This document shows positions 1 through 9,308 of a stretch of DNA of 64,000 nucleotides, piece by piece. Source of the DNA: Streptomyces sp. NBC_01428. Lineage in GTDB: Bacteria; Actinomycetota; Actinomycetes; Streptomycetales; Streptomycetaceae. Under the pieces are notes generated by a model. The model had not been told where the DNA came from. It did not search any database and saw only the letters and a list, made by a program, of their open reading frames with translations. The translations under genes were made by a program, and so were the position numbers. Where the stretch lies: NCBI RefSeq assembly GCF_036231965.1, contig NZ_CP109499.1:4712001-4776000 (forward strand), in the 5' to 3' direction. The number at the start of each line of letters is the position of its first letter. Position 1 is the first letter of the stretch.

Positions 1-1868
1 GCGGCGGCGTTGACGCCGGCCACGATGACCGTGTTGTAGAAGGGGGTGCGCGTGTCCTCGTAGGCGTAGAAACCGCGGAGGATCACGTACTGCACCGAGA
101 ACGGGATCAGGCCGAGCGCGAAGGCCATGAGTACGTAGCCCTGGGATTCGGCGGCCTGGAGGCCGCTGGACCCGAAGAGCAGTGTGCACATGGGGATGCC
201 CAGGGCGATGAACATGAAGGACACCGGGACGATCGCCACCGCCGAGGTCCGCAGACCCTGCGAGATGTCGTCGCGGACGGCACCCGGGTCACCGTCGTGG
301 GCCGCTCGCGAGATGCGCGGAAGCATGGCCGCCATGACCGACACCGTGATGATCGCCTGAGGCATGCCCCAGATCAGCTGGGCGTTGGAGTAGGCCAGGA
401 TGCCTGTTCCGCCCTTGCCGGAAGCCTTCTGTGCCGCGGTCGCGAGCTGGGTGACGACGATGACGCCCGCTTGGTTGGCGAGGACGAAGAGCACGGTCCA
501 CTTGGCCAGATGGATGGCCTTCCCGAGGCCGTGACCACGCCAGTCGAAGCGCGGACGGAATCGGAAGCCTGCCTCGCGCAGGTAGGGAACCATCGCCCCG
601 GCCTGCACGACGAGGCCGAGCAGGGTGCCGATGCCCAGGAGGCGGACGCCGTCCGGCGGGATGTTGCTCACCGTCATGCCGGAGTGCCGCGCGGTCCCGT
701 AGACCCAGAGGAACGTCCCGAAGGTGAAGATCATGACGATGTTGTTCAGGACCGGAGTCCACATCATCGCGCCGAACTTCCCGCGGGCGTTGAGGATCTG
801 GCCCATGACCACGTGGACGCCCATGAAGAAGATCGTGGGCAGGCAGTAACGGGCGAAGGTGACCGCCACGTTGTTGGCCGCCGCGTTGCTCGCGATGGGG
901 TCCGACATCAGTTGGATCAGCACCGGCGCGATGAACACCGCGGCGGTGACGATGACGCCGAGGGCGACCATGACGAGCGTCAGCAGGCGGTTGGCGTAGG
1001 CCTCGCCCCCGTCGTCGTCCTCCTTCATGGACCGCACCAGTTGCGGCACGAACACGGAGTTGAGTCCGCCGCCGACCGTCAGGATGTAGATCATCGTCGG
1101 CAGTGTGTACGCCACCGTCCAGGCGTCACCGAGCGTCGCCGCGCCGAGAGCCGCCGTGATGATCATGGTGCGGACGAAGCCGGTGAGGCGGGACACCAGG
1201 GTGCCCGCCGCCATCACCGCGCTCGACTTCAGCAAGCCCGAGGCCCGGCCACCCGACTTCGCGGCCGGAGCCGGCGGCGGGGCCATGGGAGGCTCGGCGA
1301 CGGACGGAGCCGCTTCGGGTGCCGGCGCCGGGACGGGGGCCGCGGCGTAGGCGTTACGGACGCCACCTTGCTGCTGGTCGCGGAAGAGGTGCGCGAAGGC
1401 GTCGGGCTCATGCTGCTCCTCGCCGGCCTGGGTGACCAGGTCGTCCACCCCCACGTACTGGGTGGTCCGGGCGTCGTCGCCGTACGGCAGGTGCCGGGTC
1501 GGTCCCGAGGGCTCGGGAGGGGGCGTCTGGGCCCACACCCGCGGGTCGGGGGCGTACTGCGGCGTGGGCGGCTGGGCGTAGAGCGGCTGCTGCGGGTAGT
1601 ACGAGCCAGGAGGCGGCGGAGGGTGCGCGGCGCGGTCGTAGAGCGCCTCGGCCACCGGGTCCTGGGCCGAGAGGTCCTGCCCCCGGTAGGGATCCTGGTC
1701 GTAGGCGTCCTGGAGATACATGTCCGCGGGATGTCCCGGCGGCATCTGGCCGGGCTCCGGCGTGCCCTCGGGGTAGCCGGAGCGGCCCGCGTCCTGGTCC
1801 GGGTACTCCTCGGGATAACCCGAGGGTCCCGCCCCCTGACCGCGGTCACCGTCGTACGGCGCGTTCAT
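1..1868 (-). CDS. murJ: Lipid II flippase MurJ (MviN family), 3' end outside window
   Basis: Predicted polytopic membrane protein that flips the peptidoglycan precursor lipid II across the cytoplasmic membrane. Translation from ATG at 1868 gives about 622 residues before the window edge, so the C-terminus is missing. Residues 1 to about 205 form a low-complexity, Pro/Gln/Tyr/Asp-rich cytosolic extension typical of actinobacterial MurJ. The MviN core then begins with SSAVMAAGTLVSRLTGFVRT and continues with many hydrophobic segments (for example GDAWTVAYTLPTMIYILTV and the later SNAQLIWGMPQAIITVSV). It lies 46 bp downstream of the DUF6049 gene on the same strand, so the two are probably co-transcribed. 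MviN is recognised from several core motifs and synteny. Function in this strain is inferred. Confidence 0.95.
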   Translation of the reverse strand, partial: MNAPYDGDRGQGAGPSGYPEEYPDQDAGRSGYPEGTPEPGQMPPGHPADMYLQDAYDQDPYRGQDLSAQDPVAEALYDRAAHPPPPPGSYYPQQPLYAQPPTPQYAPDPRVWAQTPPPEPSGPTRHLPYGDDARTTQYVGVDDLVTQAGEEQHEPDAFAHLFRDQQQGGVRNAYAAAPVPAPAPEAAPSVAEPPMAPPPAPAAKSGGRASGLLKSSAVMAAGTLVSRLTGFVRTMIITAALGAATLGDAWTVAYTLPTMIYILTVGGGLNSVFVPQLVRSMKEDDDGGEAYANRLLTLVMVALGVIVTAAVFIAPVLIQLMSDPIASNAAANNVAVTFARYCLPTIFFMGVHVVMGQILNARGKFGAMMWTPVLNNIVMIFTFGTFLWVYGTARHSGMTVSNIPPDGVRLLGIGTLLGLVVQAGAMVPYLREAGFRFRPRFDWRGHGLGKAIHLAKWTVLFVLANQAGVIVVTQLATAAQKASGKGGTGILAYSNAQLIWGMPQAIITVSVMAAMLPRISRAAHDGDPGAVRDDISQGLRTSAVAIVPVSFMFIALGIPMCTLLFGSSGLQAAESQGYVLMAFALGLIPFSVQYVILRGFYAYEDTRTPFYNTVIVAGVNAA

Positions 1869-1914
1869 GGTTACCCCACCTCATCGTCCCCGGGCCCACC
1901 GGCCACGACATCGC

Positions 1915-4335
1915 TCAACGGTCCACTCTCTCACCCGTGCCGGACGGGTCGGCGCTTTCCGGAGCGGTGTCCGGTGTCGGGTCACTCGGGTGCCCCGGGT
2001 CGTCAGCCCCCGAGTTCGGGCCGGTCGTGCTCTCCTGACCGGCCTCGGAGTCTTCGGCGTCCTCAGTCTCTACGGTGCCATCGGTGTCCTTGTTCACGCC
2101 CTCGGCCTCGGGACCGTCCTCGGGTCCGTCCTCGGCCTGTTGGGCGGCAGCCCGCTTGCGCTGCGTGTACATCCGGAAACCGGCGAGCACGAGGAGCAGG
2201 ACGCCGCCACCGATGACGAGCATCACGGTGGAGGTGATCTCCGTGACCTTGACCTCGAAGGGCACCGCGGCGCCGTAGGGCTGCCCGTCCTCCGTGTACA
2301 GCTGGGCGACGACCTTCACCGGGCCGTTGGCCTTGGTGGAGGTGGTGAACTTCACCGACTGGCTGTGTTCACCCGCGACCTTGATCAGCTTCTCGTCGAA
2401 CGGCCCGTTGCCGATCTTGAGGCGGGTCGGCTGCATGGACGTGAGGCGCAGCGTGAGGTGGCCGACACCCTGGACCAGGTTGTTCTGGACGGTCACGGGG
2501 ATCGTGGCGCTACGACCCGAGAGCTTCGCGTCCGACTTCTCGATGAGGTGCACCAGCCCGGTGAGCCCGTCGAGGTAGGAGTCCACAGCGTCGCGGAAGA
2601 CCTTGCCCTCGGCGGGGCGGCCGCGCCAGGACGTCGACATCCCTCGGTTCATGGCCAGGCCGAAGGGCGTGGCCACGCGTGACTTGTCGGTCAGGATCAC
2701 CTGAAACTTGTCGAGCTTGGTCTGCGTGCCTTGTATCCAGTCGAAGGCCGAGGCCGGCAGCTGCTGACTCTTCAGGGCGCGCGGGTACGAAGAGGCTGGG
2801 GGAACCCGTGTGGTGGCCCCCGGGTCCGGCTTGGCCTTGGCGGCGGCCGCCAGCCCCTGCGACTCCGACCAGTTCCCCTGCTGGAGCGTCCTCAGGGCCG
2901 CGGCCATGGACTGTGCCTGGCTGGCGGTGGGCATACGCTGCGGCGCGACGACGATGCTGCGCTGGTCCGCGTCCTGAAGGTTGATCATCAAGCTCTGAGC
3001 GAGGAACTTCTGGACGGCGAGTGTGGAGTTACCGGCCTTGAGCATGTCGCCCTGGAACGCGGTCGACAGCCGCTCGTCGGCGACGACCGCCGTCGTGCCG
3101 CCCCCGATGGGGCGGGCGGCGCTCGGCGTGTACGCCAGCCCGCCCGTCTCCTGAAGACTGTCGCTGCGGGCGATGACCTTGTCCGCGCCGGCAGAGGTCG
3201 CCACATTCACGATCGAAGGGTCGATCGCTCCGTCCACCGGCCAGGTGAAGTCCGTACTGGGCTTCACGTGGACGATCGATGCGACCGTGTCGGAAGCCAC
3301 ATCGGTGGCGTCCTTGAGGCGGCTCAGAGAGCCGGTGACCCTGCCGCTGTGGGCGAGGGACGCGATGTCGGGGTCGGCAAAGGGGAGCGCGACGATCTTC
3401 TGGCCCTGGACCGTCTTCTCGAGTCTGTCGAGCCAGGCCTTGGCCAGCTCCCGGTTCTTCTCGCTCCCGGCCACGGTTTTGCCGTCGGGCTGCTGGACGC
3501 GGTAGCCGCCCCTCATGGCGTCGACCGAGGCCAGCACGTCCGGGTCCAGCACCCACGTGACGTCGAGCCCACTGCCCAGCGACAGGAGCTGGTCCAGCCG
3601 GCCGCCCGGGGAGATCTCCTTGGCCAGGTCGTCGTTCTTGAAGACACGCGTCTGCTGCTCGTCCGAACCGGTCTCAGCCGTGAGGTGGACCGAGGAGATC
3701 AGCGGCCAGAGGTATGTCGTCTTCGTCTTCGTGTCCGCCGCGTCGGGCTGCCACGGAAGGAACGTCCGCTTGATGCCGAGCACCTGGTCCCACTGCTGGG
3801 CCGTCGTCCGGCCCGTGAGGGAGACACCCAGCTGGTAGACCCCGTCGTCCCCCAGATCGAGGTCCTTGACCGGAACCGAGATGCTGAAGTTCTGCGAGCT
3901 GCCCGCGGCGAGCCGGGCGACCTTCTCGACGTACTTGCCGCCGACCTCGGCCGCGTCGAGGCCGGGCTGGAAGCTGGTGAGCTTCGCGGCGGTGTCGATG
4001 GCGGAACGCGTGGTCAGGGGGGACGAGCCCACACGGATACCCACGTGGGCATCCGTGACGGTCTGCTTGCTCCTGTTGGTGACCGAACCGGAGACGGTGA
4101 CCGTGTCGCCGTCCGTGGGGGCACTGGGGCTCAGGGACGCGATGTTGATGTCCACCCCGCCCGAGCTCGCGGCATCGGCCGCAGAGGCCTTCTCAGCGGC
4201 TTGTGCGGGTACGCCGAGGGGTAGCTGGAGCAGCCCGGCCAGCAACGGCGCCCCGGCCAGCAGTACACCGCTGCGCCGGAGCCACCGACGGGCAGGTGAG
4301 GGACTCGTCCCCTGGAAGTCTGCCGCCTCGGCCAC
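1915..4335 (-). CDS. DUF6049 family secreted or membrane-anchored protein
   Basis: Large exported protein of unknown function that lies upstream of murJ in streptomycetes. With GTG at 4335 (preceded by a GAGGACGGGCGAG-type purine stretch) it has 806 residues. A signal peptide or anchor follows RRWLRRSG and ends near VPAQA-AEK at about residues 20-47. The large extracellular part includes two Ig-like stretches, one near the N-terminus and one before the C-terminal anchor. A single transmembrane helix near VMLVIGGGVLLLVLAGF is followed by a basic stop-transfer sequence and an acidic, Glu/Asp/Pro/Ser-rich cytosolic tail of about 90 residues. An alternative ATG at 4389 would add 18 basic residues but has no visible ribosome site. 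Co-transcription with murJ suggests an envelope role, but no enzymatic motif is visible. Confidence 0.85.
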   Translation of the reverse strand: MAEAADFQGTSPSPARRWLRRSGVLLAGAPLLAGLLQLPLGVPAQAAEKASAADAASSGGVDINIASLSPSAPTDGDTVTVSGSVTNRSKQTVTDAHVGIRVGSSPLTTRSAIDTAAKLTSFQPGLDAAEVGGKYVEKVARLAAGSSQNFSISVPVKDLDLGDDGVYQLGVSLTGRTTAQQWDQVLGIKRTFLPWQPDAADTKTKTTYLWPLISSVHLTAETGSDEQQTRVFKNDDLAKEISPGGRLDQLLSLGSGLDVTWVLDPDVLASVDAMRGGYRVQQPDGKTVAGSEKNRELAKAWLDRLEKTVQGQKIVALPFADPDIASLAHSGRVTGSLSRLKDATDVASDTVASIVHVKPSTDFTWPVDGAIDPSIVNVATSAGADKVIARSDSLQETGGLAYTPSAARPIGGGTTAVVADERLSTAFQGDMLKAGNSTLAVQKFLAQSLMINLQDADQRSIVVAPQRMPTASQAQSMAAALRTLQQGNWSESQGLAAAAKAKPDPGATTRVPPASSYPRALKSQQLPASAFDWIQGTQTKLDKFQVILTDKSRVATPFGLAMNRGMSTSWRGRPAEGKVFRDAVDSYLDGLTGLVHLIEKSDAKLSGRSATIPVTVQNNLVQGVGHLTLRLTSMQPTRLKIGNGPFDEKLIKVAGEHSQSVKFTTSTKANGPVKVVAQLYTEDGQPYGAAVPFEVKVTEITSTVMLVIGGGVLLLVLAGFRMYTQRKRAAAQQAEDGPEDGPEAEGVNKDTDGTVETEDAEDSEAGQESTTGPNSGADDPGHPSDPTPDTAPESADPSGTGERVDR

Positions 4336-4555
4336 GCGCTCGCCCGTCCTCGTCGTCGTCAGTGGTCGTCGGAATGTGCGTCCACGCATGGTAACGATGC
4401 GCGCCGAGGGTAAGTGCCGCGGAGTGGTCCACAAGATCGGCGGAGAGCGCCGACTGTCCTGTATGTGGGCCTATCTATGCCCGTGAAATAGGGGACGGCG
4501 GTACAAGATTTATGGAGGCGCTTCCCGGCGTCCCGGCCACGTACCCTTTTCTGTT

Positions 4556-6022
4556 GTGCCGAACGCCAATGAAGACAATCCCAGCGCCCTGAGTCAGGTG
4601 CAGCGCCGCGCGGTGAGTGAACTGCTGCGGGTGTCCCCTGTCGCCGACGAGCTCGCCCGCCGTTTCCAGGAGGCGGGGTTCTCGCTTGCCCTGGTGGGCG
4701 GCTCGGTCCGGGACGCGCTCCTGGGCCGGCTCGGCAATGACCTGGACTTCACGACGGACGCCCGGCCCGAGGACGTGTTGAAGATCGTCCGTCCGTGGGC
4801 GGACGCCGTGTGGGAGGTCGGGATCGCCTTCGGCACCGTGGGGGCTCAGAAGGACGCCCGCGTGGGCGATGTGGAGCAGACGTTCCAGATCGAGATCACC
4901 ACGTACCGGTCCGAGGCGTATGACCGGACCTCGCGCAAGCCCGAGGTGTCCTACGGCGACTCCATCGAGGAGGACCTCGTCCGTCGCGACTTCACGGTGA
5001 ACGCGATGGCCGTGGCTTTGCCGGAGAAGGAGTTCATCGACCCGCACGGAGGCCTGGAGGACCTGGAGGGACGCGTCCTGCGCACCCCCGGCACTCCGGA
5101 GGCCTCCTTCTCCGACGATCCGCTGCGCATGATGCGGGCCGCGCGGTTCGCCGCACAGCTCGACTTCGAGGTGGCGCCCGAGGTCGTGGCGGCCATGACG
5201 GACATGGCCGGACGTATCGAGATCGTCTCGGCGGAGCGTGTGCGGGACGAGCTGAACAAGCTCATTCTGTCTGCGCACCCCCGCAAGGGCCTCACTCTGC
5301 TCGTCGACACCGGCCTCGCCGAGTACGTGCTGCCCGAGCTTCCCGCGCTGCGGCTGGAGAGTGACGAGCACCACCGGCACAAGGACGTCTACGAGCACAC
5401 GCTGATCGTCCTGGAACAGGCGATGGCGCTCGAGGAGGAGGGGCCCGATCTGGTCCTCCGGCTCGCCGCGCTGCTGCACGACATCGGCAAGCCGCGGACC
5501 CGTCGCTTCGAGAACGACGGGCGGGTGTCGTTCCACCACCACGAGGTCGTCGGCGCCAAGATGACCAAGAAGCGGATGACGGCGCTCAAGTACTCGAACG
5601 ATCTCGTGAAGGACGTCTCACGTCTGGTCGAGCTGCATCTGCGCTTCCACGGCTACGGCACCGGCGAGTGGACGGACTCAGCCGTGCGGCGCTACGTCCG
5701 GGACGCCGGCCCGCTCCTCGGTCGCCTTCACAAGCTGACGCGCTCCGACTGCACCACTCGGAACAAGCGCCGGGCCGCTGCCCTCTCCCGCGCCTACGAC
5801 GGATTGGAGGATCGCATCGGGCAGCTCCAGGAGCAGGAGGAACTCGACGCGATCCGTCCGGACCTCGACGGCAACCAGATCATGGAGATCCTGGACATCG
5901 GACCGGGGCCCGCGATCGGTCAGGCCTACAAGTTCCTGCTGGAGCTGCGCCTGGAGAACGGTCCGATGGAGCATGAAGCGGCGACGGCAGCACTCAAGGA
6001 GTGGTGGGCCGAGCAGGGCTGA
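4556..6022 (+). CDS. cca: CCA tRNA nucleotidyltransferase
   Basis: Predicted enzyme that adds or repairs the 3'-terminal CCA of tRNAs. It has 488 residues from a GTG start. The class II nucleotidyltransferase signature is present near the N-terminus: LVGGSVRDALLGR followed by the metal-binding DLDF pair. The RNA-binding and neck segments follow (DDPLRMMRAARFAAQ). A C-terminal HD domain has LAALLHDIGKPRTR and a later histidine-rich FHHHE. Length is normal for the actinobacterial HD-containing form. It is transcribed divergently from the DUF6049-murJ pair across about 220 bp. A 40-bp palindrome containing parS begins 3 bp after its stop codon and may serve as its terminator. Confidence 0.95.
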   Translation: MPNANEDNPSALSQVQRRAVSELLRVSPVADELARRFQEAGFSLALVGGSVRDALLGRLGNDLDFTTDARPEDVLKIVRPWADAVWEVGIAFGTVGAQKDARVGDVEQTFQIEITTYRSEAYDRTSRKPEVSYGDSIEEDLVRRDFTVNAMAVALPEKEFIDPHGGLEDLEGRVLRTPGTPEASFSDDPLRMMRAARFAAQLDFEVAPEVVAAMTDMAGRIEIVSAERVRDELNKLILSAHPRKGLTLLVDTGLAEYVLPELPALRLESDEHHRHKDVYEHTLIVLEQAMALEEEGPDLVLRLAALLHDIGKPRTRRFENDGRVSFHHHEVVGAKMTKKRMTALKYSNDLVKDVSRLVELHLRFHGYGTGEWTDSAVRRYVRDAGPLLGRLHKLTRSDCTTRNKRRAAALSRAYDGLEDRIGQLQEQEELDAIRPDLDGNQIMEILDIGPGPAIGQAYKFLLELRLENGPMEHEAATAALKEWWAEQG

Positions 6023-6025
6023 GGC

Positions 6026-6065
6026 GCGGGGGCGTCATGTTTCACGTGAAACATGACGCCCCCGC
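6026..6065. repeat. 40-bp perfect palindrome with a central parS site
   Basis: The two 20-bp arms, 6026-6045 and 6046-6065, are exact reverse complements. The centre (6038-6053) is a perfect 16-bp parS, TGTTTCACGTGAAACA. The outer arms are GC-rich (GCGGGGGCGTCA), as in an intrinsic terminator, and the element starts 3 bp after the cca stop codon. The sequence suggests ParB loading and transcription termination at one place. Termination is inferred, since no loop is present and the hairpin would need to open a few central bases. Confidence 0.85.
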
Positions 6066-6125
6066 ACTCGGGCGGTCGGCCTGGCGCCGCGGCCAGGCAT
6101 CGTCCCGAACCTCGGAAGTCATATG

Positions 6126-6164
6126 CGAACGGCACCGCATGGGGAACCGATGCGGTGCCGTTCG
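6126..6164. terminator. Bidirectional hairpin between convergent cca and the LppU-like gene
   Basis: Perfect 15-bp arms (CGAACGGCACCGCAT at 6126-6140 and its complement at 6150-6164) flank a 9-nt loop. It lies between two convergent genes, as expected for a shared terminator. No U-tract follows, which is common in streptomycetes. Confidence 0.7.
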
Positions 6165-6176
6165 GAGCTCGGCGAA

Positions 6177-6192
6177 TGTTTCACGTGAAACA
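6177..6192. other. parS site (ParB-binding), perfect match
   Basis: TGTTTCACGTGAAACA, a full 16-bp match to the known Streptomyces parS consensus. It lies in the same intergenic region as the site at 6038-6053, about 140 bp away. Confidence 0.92.
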
Positions 6193-6217
6193 CCGGCCGG
6201 CGGGTCACATCCAGGTG

Positions 6218-6724
6218 TTACTTGTTGTCGCCCAGGCAGAGGGTGAAGGACTCACCCGTCTCTTCCCATGTCAGCGTCGCCGTCGTTCCCGTGACGCTCT
6301 GGCACGTCAGCTCAGGAACCGAAGCGCCGTCCGCCTTCTTGAGGACCTTGTGCGTCGCCTTGGCGTTGGTGCAGTCGACCTGCACCACGTCGGGGTCGCT
6401 GTCGCTGCCCTTGTTGTAGAGGCAGTCGCCGACGGCGAGCTTCTTGGCGTCTTCGTTGTCCTTGCTGAACAGGTAGCCGCCAATGACCAGGACGGCGACC
6501 ACGACGCCGCCGATTATCCGCAGGTAGGGCTTGATCCCCCGCTTCGGCTGCTGCGGAGGGGCGAAGCCTGCGGCCTGCTGCTGAGGGAAGCCAGGCTGGC
6601 CGGGCTGCTGCGGGTAGCCCTGCGGGGGCTGCTGGGCGTACGGGTTCTGGCCCTGGGGCGGAGGCCCGTAAGGCTGCTGGCCCTGAGCGAACGGGTTCTG
6701 GCCCTGAGGCGGCGGTGTGGTCAC
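6218..6724 (-). CDS. LppU/SCO3897-family small membrane protein
   Basis: 168 residues from GTG at 6724, preceded by GGGGGGA six bases upstream. An in-frame ATG at 6739 would add five residues but overlaps that ribosome site. Residues 1 to about 62 are a Pro/Gln/Gly repeat region (PPQGQNPFAQG, PPQGYPQQPGQPG). One transmembrane helix follows (YLRIIGGVVVAVLVIGGYLF). The extracellular C-terminal domain of about 90 residues has three cysteines in the family pattern: GDCLYN, VDCTNAKATHKV and ELTCQS, with a further Cys near the end in LCLGDNK. The family is recognised from the VGDCL...DCxxxxATxKV pattern. Its molecular function is unknown, and an envelope role is inferred from topology. Confidence 0.85.
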   Translation of the reverse strand: MTTPPPQGQNPFAQGQQPYGPPPQGQNPYAQQPPQGYPQQPGQPGFPQQQAAGFAPPQQPKRGIKPYLRIIGGVVVAVLVIGGYLFSKDNEDAKKLAVGDCLYNKGSDSDPDVVQVDCTNAKATHKVLKKADGASVPELTCQSVTGTTATLTWEETGESFTLCLGDNK

Positions 6725-6838
6725 TGGGAGTCCCCCCATTGGAACGCTGGCGCGTGGCGCGTATAAGACGCACATAAGTTATCGGGCCCCAGTGACAACG
6801 CAGTAGCCAGGATTGGCTCTGTGGCACTGATGTGACAC

Positions 6839-8101
6839 TTACTGGAGTTCAAAGCGGGCCATAGCTGCCGCAATGCCCGCGTAGATTGCCGCCACCGTCA
6901 CCACAAGGGCAGTCGACCGGCCGTCAGAAGGCAGCATCAGCGCGGCCACTCCGGCTGCTCCCACGAACGCGACGTTGAACAGGACGTCGTAGACGGAGAA
7001 GATCCGGCCGCGGAAGCCGTCGTCCACCGACGACTGCACGATCGTGTCTGTCGCGATCTTCGCGCCCTGAGTGGTCACTCCCAGGACGAATGCGGCGACC
7101 AGCATCGGTGTGGGTGCGAAGGGAAGGCAGAGCGCGGGCTCCAGGACCGCGGCGCCGGCGGCGCAGACCGCGATCCAGCGGCCGGGGCCCAGCCGCCCTG
7201 CCGCCCAGGGCGTCACCAAGGCGGCGACGAAGAAGCCCGCCCCCGAGACGCCCACCGCGACTCCCAGGAGAGCGAGCCCGTCGTCCGATCCGGACGCCCA
7301 GGCGTAGCGGCAGAGCATCAGCAACATGACGGTCAGGGCGCCGTAGCAGAAGCGCAGCAGCGTCATCGCCATCAGAGCCCAGGCCGCCTCCCGCCGCGGG
7401 GGCTGGGCGAGATGACGTACACCCGCGGCGAGGCCGCGTGCGGTGCCGGCGAGTGCCTTGGCGACACGTGGATGGAGCAACTCGCGATCAGGCCCGAGGA
7501 GTTCCGGCGCGATGCGGGCGGCGGCGAGGGCGGCGCAGAGGTACAGCGAGGCTCCTACGAGGACCACCGCCGCGTCGGAGTCCGCGACGAGCAGCCGTAC
7601 GACGAACGCGATTCCTCCGCCCATCGTGGCGGCCAACGTTCCGGCGGTGGGGGAAAGGGAGTTGGCCAGCACCAGACGATCCGTATCGACGACGCGAGGC
7701 AGTGAGGCCGACAGCCCGGCCAGGACGAAGCGGTTGACCGCGGTGACACAGAGCGCCGAGACGTAGAAGAGCCAGTCGGGGACATGGCTCAGCATCAGAA
7801 CGGCTGTCAGGCACGCGAGGGCCGTGCGCAGGAGATTGCCGTACAGAAAAACCTGCCGCCGCCGCCACCGGTCCAGAAGGACACCCGCGAAGGGACCGAT
7901 CAGCGAGTACGGAAGCAGCAGGATCGCCATCGCGGAGGCGATGGAGGCTGCGGAGGTCTGGTTCTCCGGGGAGAAGACGACGTAGGTGGCCAGCGCGACC
8001 TGGAAGACACCGTCTGCGCCCTGCGACAGCAGTCGTACGGCGAGCAGGCGTCTGAACCCCTGAAAGCGCAGGAGGACGCGCACGTCACGCACGACAGCCA
8101 T
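6839..8101 (-). CDS. MFS transporter (drug-efflux type)
   Basis: Predicted 12-helix major facilitator superfamily permease of 420 residues, from ATG at 8101 (MAVVRDVRVLLRFQGFRR). An early helix ends in LLPYSLIGPFAGVLLDRWRRRQ, the classic loop 2-3 signature of drug:H+ antiporters, and many other hydrophobic helices are evident. The substrate cannot be read from sequence. A strong hairpin (8124-8156) separates it from the inositol-phosphate synthase gene upstream on the same strand, so it probably has its own promoter in the short gap or depends on read-through. Confidence 0.88.
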   Translation of the reverse strand: MAVVRDVRVLLRFQGFRRLLAVRLLSQGADGVFQVALATYVVFSPENQTSAASIASAMAILLLPYSLIGPFAGVLLDRWRRRQVFLYGNLLRTALACLTAVLMLSHVPDWLFYVSALCVTAVNRFVLAGLSASLPRVVDTDRLVLANSLSPTAGTLAATMGGGIAFVVRLLVADSDAAVVLVGASLYLCAALAAARIAPELLGPDRELLHPRVAKALAGTARGLAAGVRHLAQPPRREAAWALMAMTLLRFCYGALTVMLLMLCRYAWASGSDDGLALLGVAVGVSGAGFFVAALVTPWAAGRLGPGRWIAVCAAGAAVLEPALCLPFAPTPMLVAAFVLGVTTQGAKIATDTIVQSSVDDGFRGRIFSVYDVLFNVAFVGAAGVAALMLPSDGRSTALVVTVAAIYAGIAAAMARFELQ

Positions 8102-8123
8102 GGGGCACAGCCTCACATACGGG

Positions 8124-8156
8124 GAAGGTCCCCGGGCGCAGTGCCCGGGGACCTTC
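8124..8156 (-). terminator. Strong intrinsic terminator after ino1
   Basis: Perfect 14-bp arms (GAAGGTCCCCGGGC at 8124-8137 and its complement at 8143-8156) flank a 5-nt loop. It sits 26 bp beyond the stop codon of the inositol-phosphate synthase gene and before the MFS start, in the direction of both genes. Confidence 0.85.
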
Positions 8157-8182
8157 GACAGCAAGCACGAAGAGCTGTGCTT

Positions 8183-9265
8183 TTAGCGCTCGACCTCGCC
8201 CTTGATGAACTTCTCGACGTTGGCGAAGGCCTCGTCGTCGAAGTACTGGACCGGCGGGGACTTCATGAAGTAGCTCGACGCGGAGAGGATCGGGCCACCG
8301 ATGCCGCGGTCCTTGGCGATCTTCGCGGCGCGCAGGGCGTCGATGATGACACCGGCCGAGTTCGGGGAGTCCCAGACCTCGAGCTTGTACTCCAGGTTCA
8401 GCGGGACGTCACCGAAGGCACGGCCCTCGAGGCGGACGTACGCCCACTTGCGGTCGTCGAGCCAGGCCACGTAGTCCGACGGACCGATGTGGACGTTCTT
8501 CTCGCCCATGTCGCGGTCGGGGATCTGCGAGGTGACGGCCTGCGTCTTCGAGATCTTCTTGGACTCGAGGCGGTCGCGCTCCAGCATGTTCTTGAAGTCC
8601 ATGTTGCCGCCGACGTTGAGCTGCATCGTGCGCTCAAGGCGGACACCGCGGTCCTCGAACAGCTTCGCCATCACACGGTGCGTGATGGTGGCGCCGACCT
8701 GCGACTTGATGTCGTCGCCGACGATCGGGACGCCGGCCTCGGTGAACTTGTCCGCCCACTCCTTGGTGCCGGCGATGAAGACCGGGAGAGCGTTGACGAA
8801 GGCGACCTTGGCGTCGATGGCGCACTGGGCGTAGAACTTCGCCGCGGCCTCGGAACCGACGGGCAGGTAGCAGATCAGGACGTCGACCTGCCTGTCCTTG
8901 AGGACCTGGACCACGTCGACCGGCGCCTCGGCGGACTCCTCGATGGTCATGCGGTAGTACTTACCGAGACCGTCCAGGGTGTGACCGCGCTGGACCGTGA
9001 CGCCCTTGTTGGGGACGTCGCAGATCTTGATGGTGTTGTTCTCGCTGGCACCGATGGCGTCGGAGAGGTCGAGGCCGACCTTCTTCGCGTCGACGTCGAA
9101 CGCGGCGACGAACTCGACGTCACCGACGTGGTAGTCGCCGAACTGGACGTGCATCAGGCCGGGGACCTTGGCCGCCGGGTCGGCGTCCTTGTAGTACTCG
9201 ACGCCCTGAACCAGCGAGGCGGCGCAGTTGCCCACGCCGACGATGGCTACGCGAACCGAACCCAT
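8183..9265 (-). CDS. ino1: Inositol-1-phosphate (myo-inositol-3-phosphate) synthase
   Basis: Converts glucose 6-phosphate to inositol phosphate, the entry step to phosphatidylinositol and mycothiol in actinobacteria. ATG at 9265 (ribosome site GGGAGC) gives 360 residues, the usual length of the short bacterial form. The NAD-binding Rossmann start is VAIVGVGNCAASLVQG. Other family motifs are LICYLPVGSEAA, VNALPVFIAGTKEWA, GDDIKSQVGATITHR, LNVGGNMDF and the C-terminal GGPILSASSYFMKSPP. It lies 43 bp downstream of a PadR-type regulator gene on the same strand, so the pair is probably an operon under control of the 10039-10069 palindrome. Confidence 0.96.
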   Translation of the reverse strand: MGSVRVAIVGVGNCAASLVQGVEYYKDADPAAKVPGLMHVQFGDYHVGDVEFVAAFDVDAKKVGLDLSDAIGASENNTIKICDVPNKGVTVQRGHTLDGLGKYYRMTIEESAEAPVDVVQVLKDRQVDVLICYLPVGSEAAAKFYAQCAIDAKVAFVNALPVFIAGTKEWADKFTEAGVPIVGDDIKSQVGATITHRVMAKLFEDRGVRLERTMQLNVGGNMDFKNMLERDRLESKKISKTQAVTSQIPDRDMGEKNVHIGPSDYVAWLDDRKWAYVRLEGRAFGDVPLNLEYKLEVWDSPNSAGVIIDALRAAKIAKDRGIGGPILSASSYFMKSPPVQYFDDEAFANVEKFIKGEVER

Positions 9266-9308
9266 TCCGGTTGCTCCCTGTGTGTATCGGTGAAACCCCG
9301 AATGGGTC

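Noticed and set aside
297..2216. Long plus-strand frame of 639 codons opposite murJ
   Set aside because: Antisense shadow of the murJ and DUF6049 region: Arg/Gly/His-rich translation with no known domain, while the minus strand gives a clear MviN protein.
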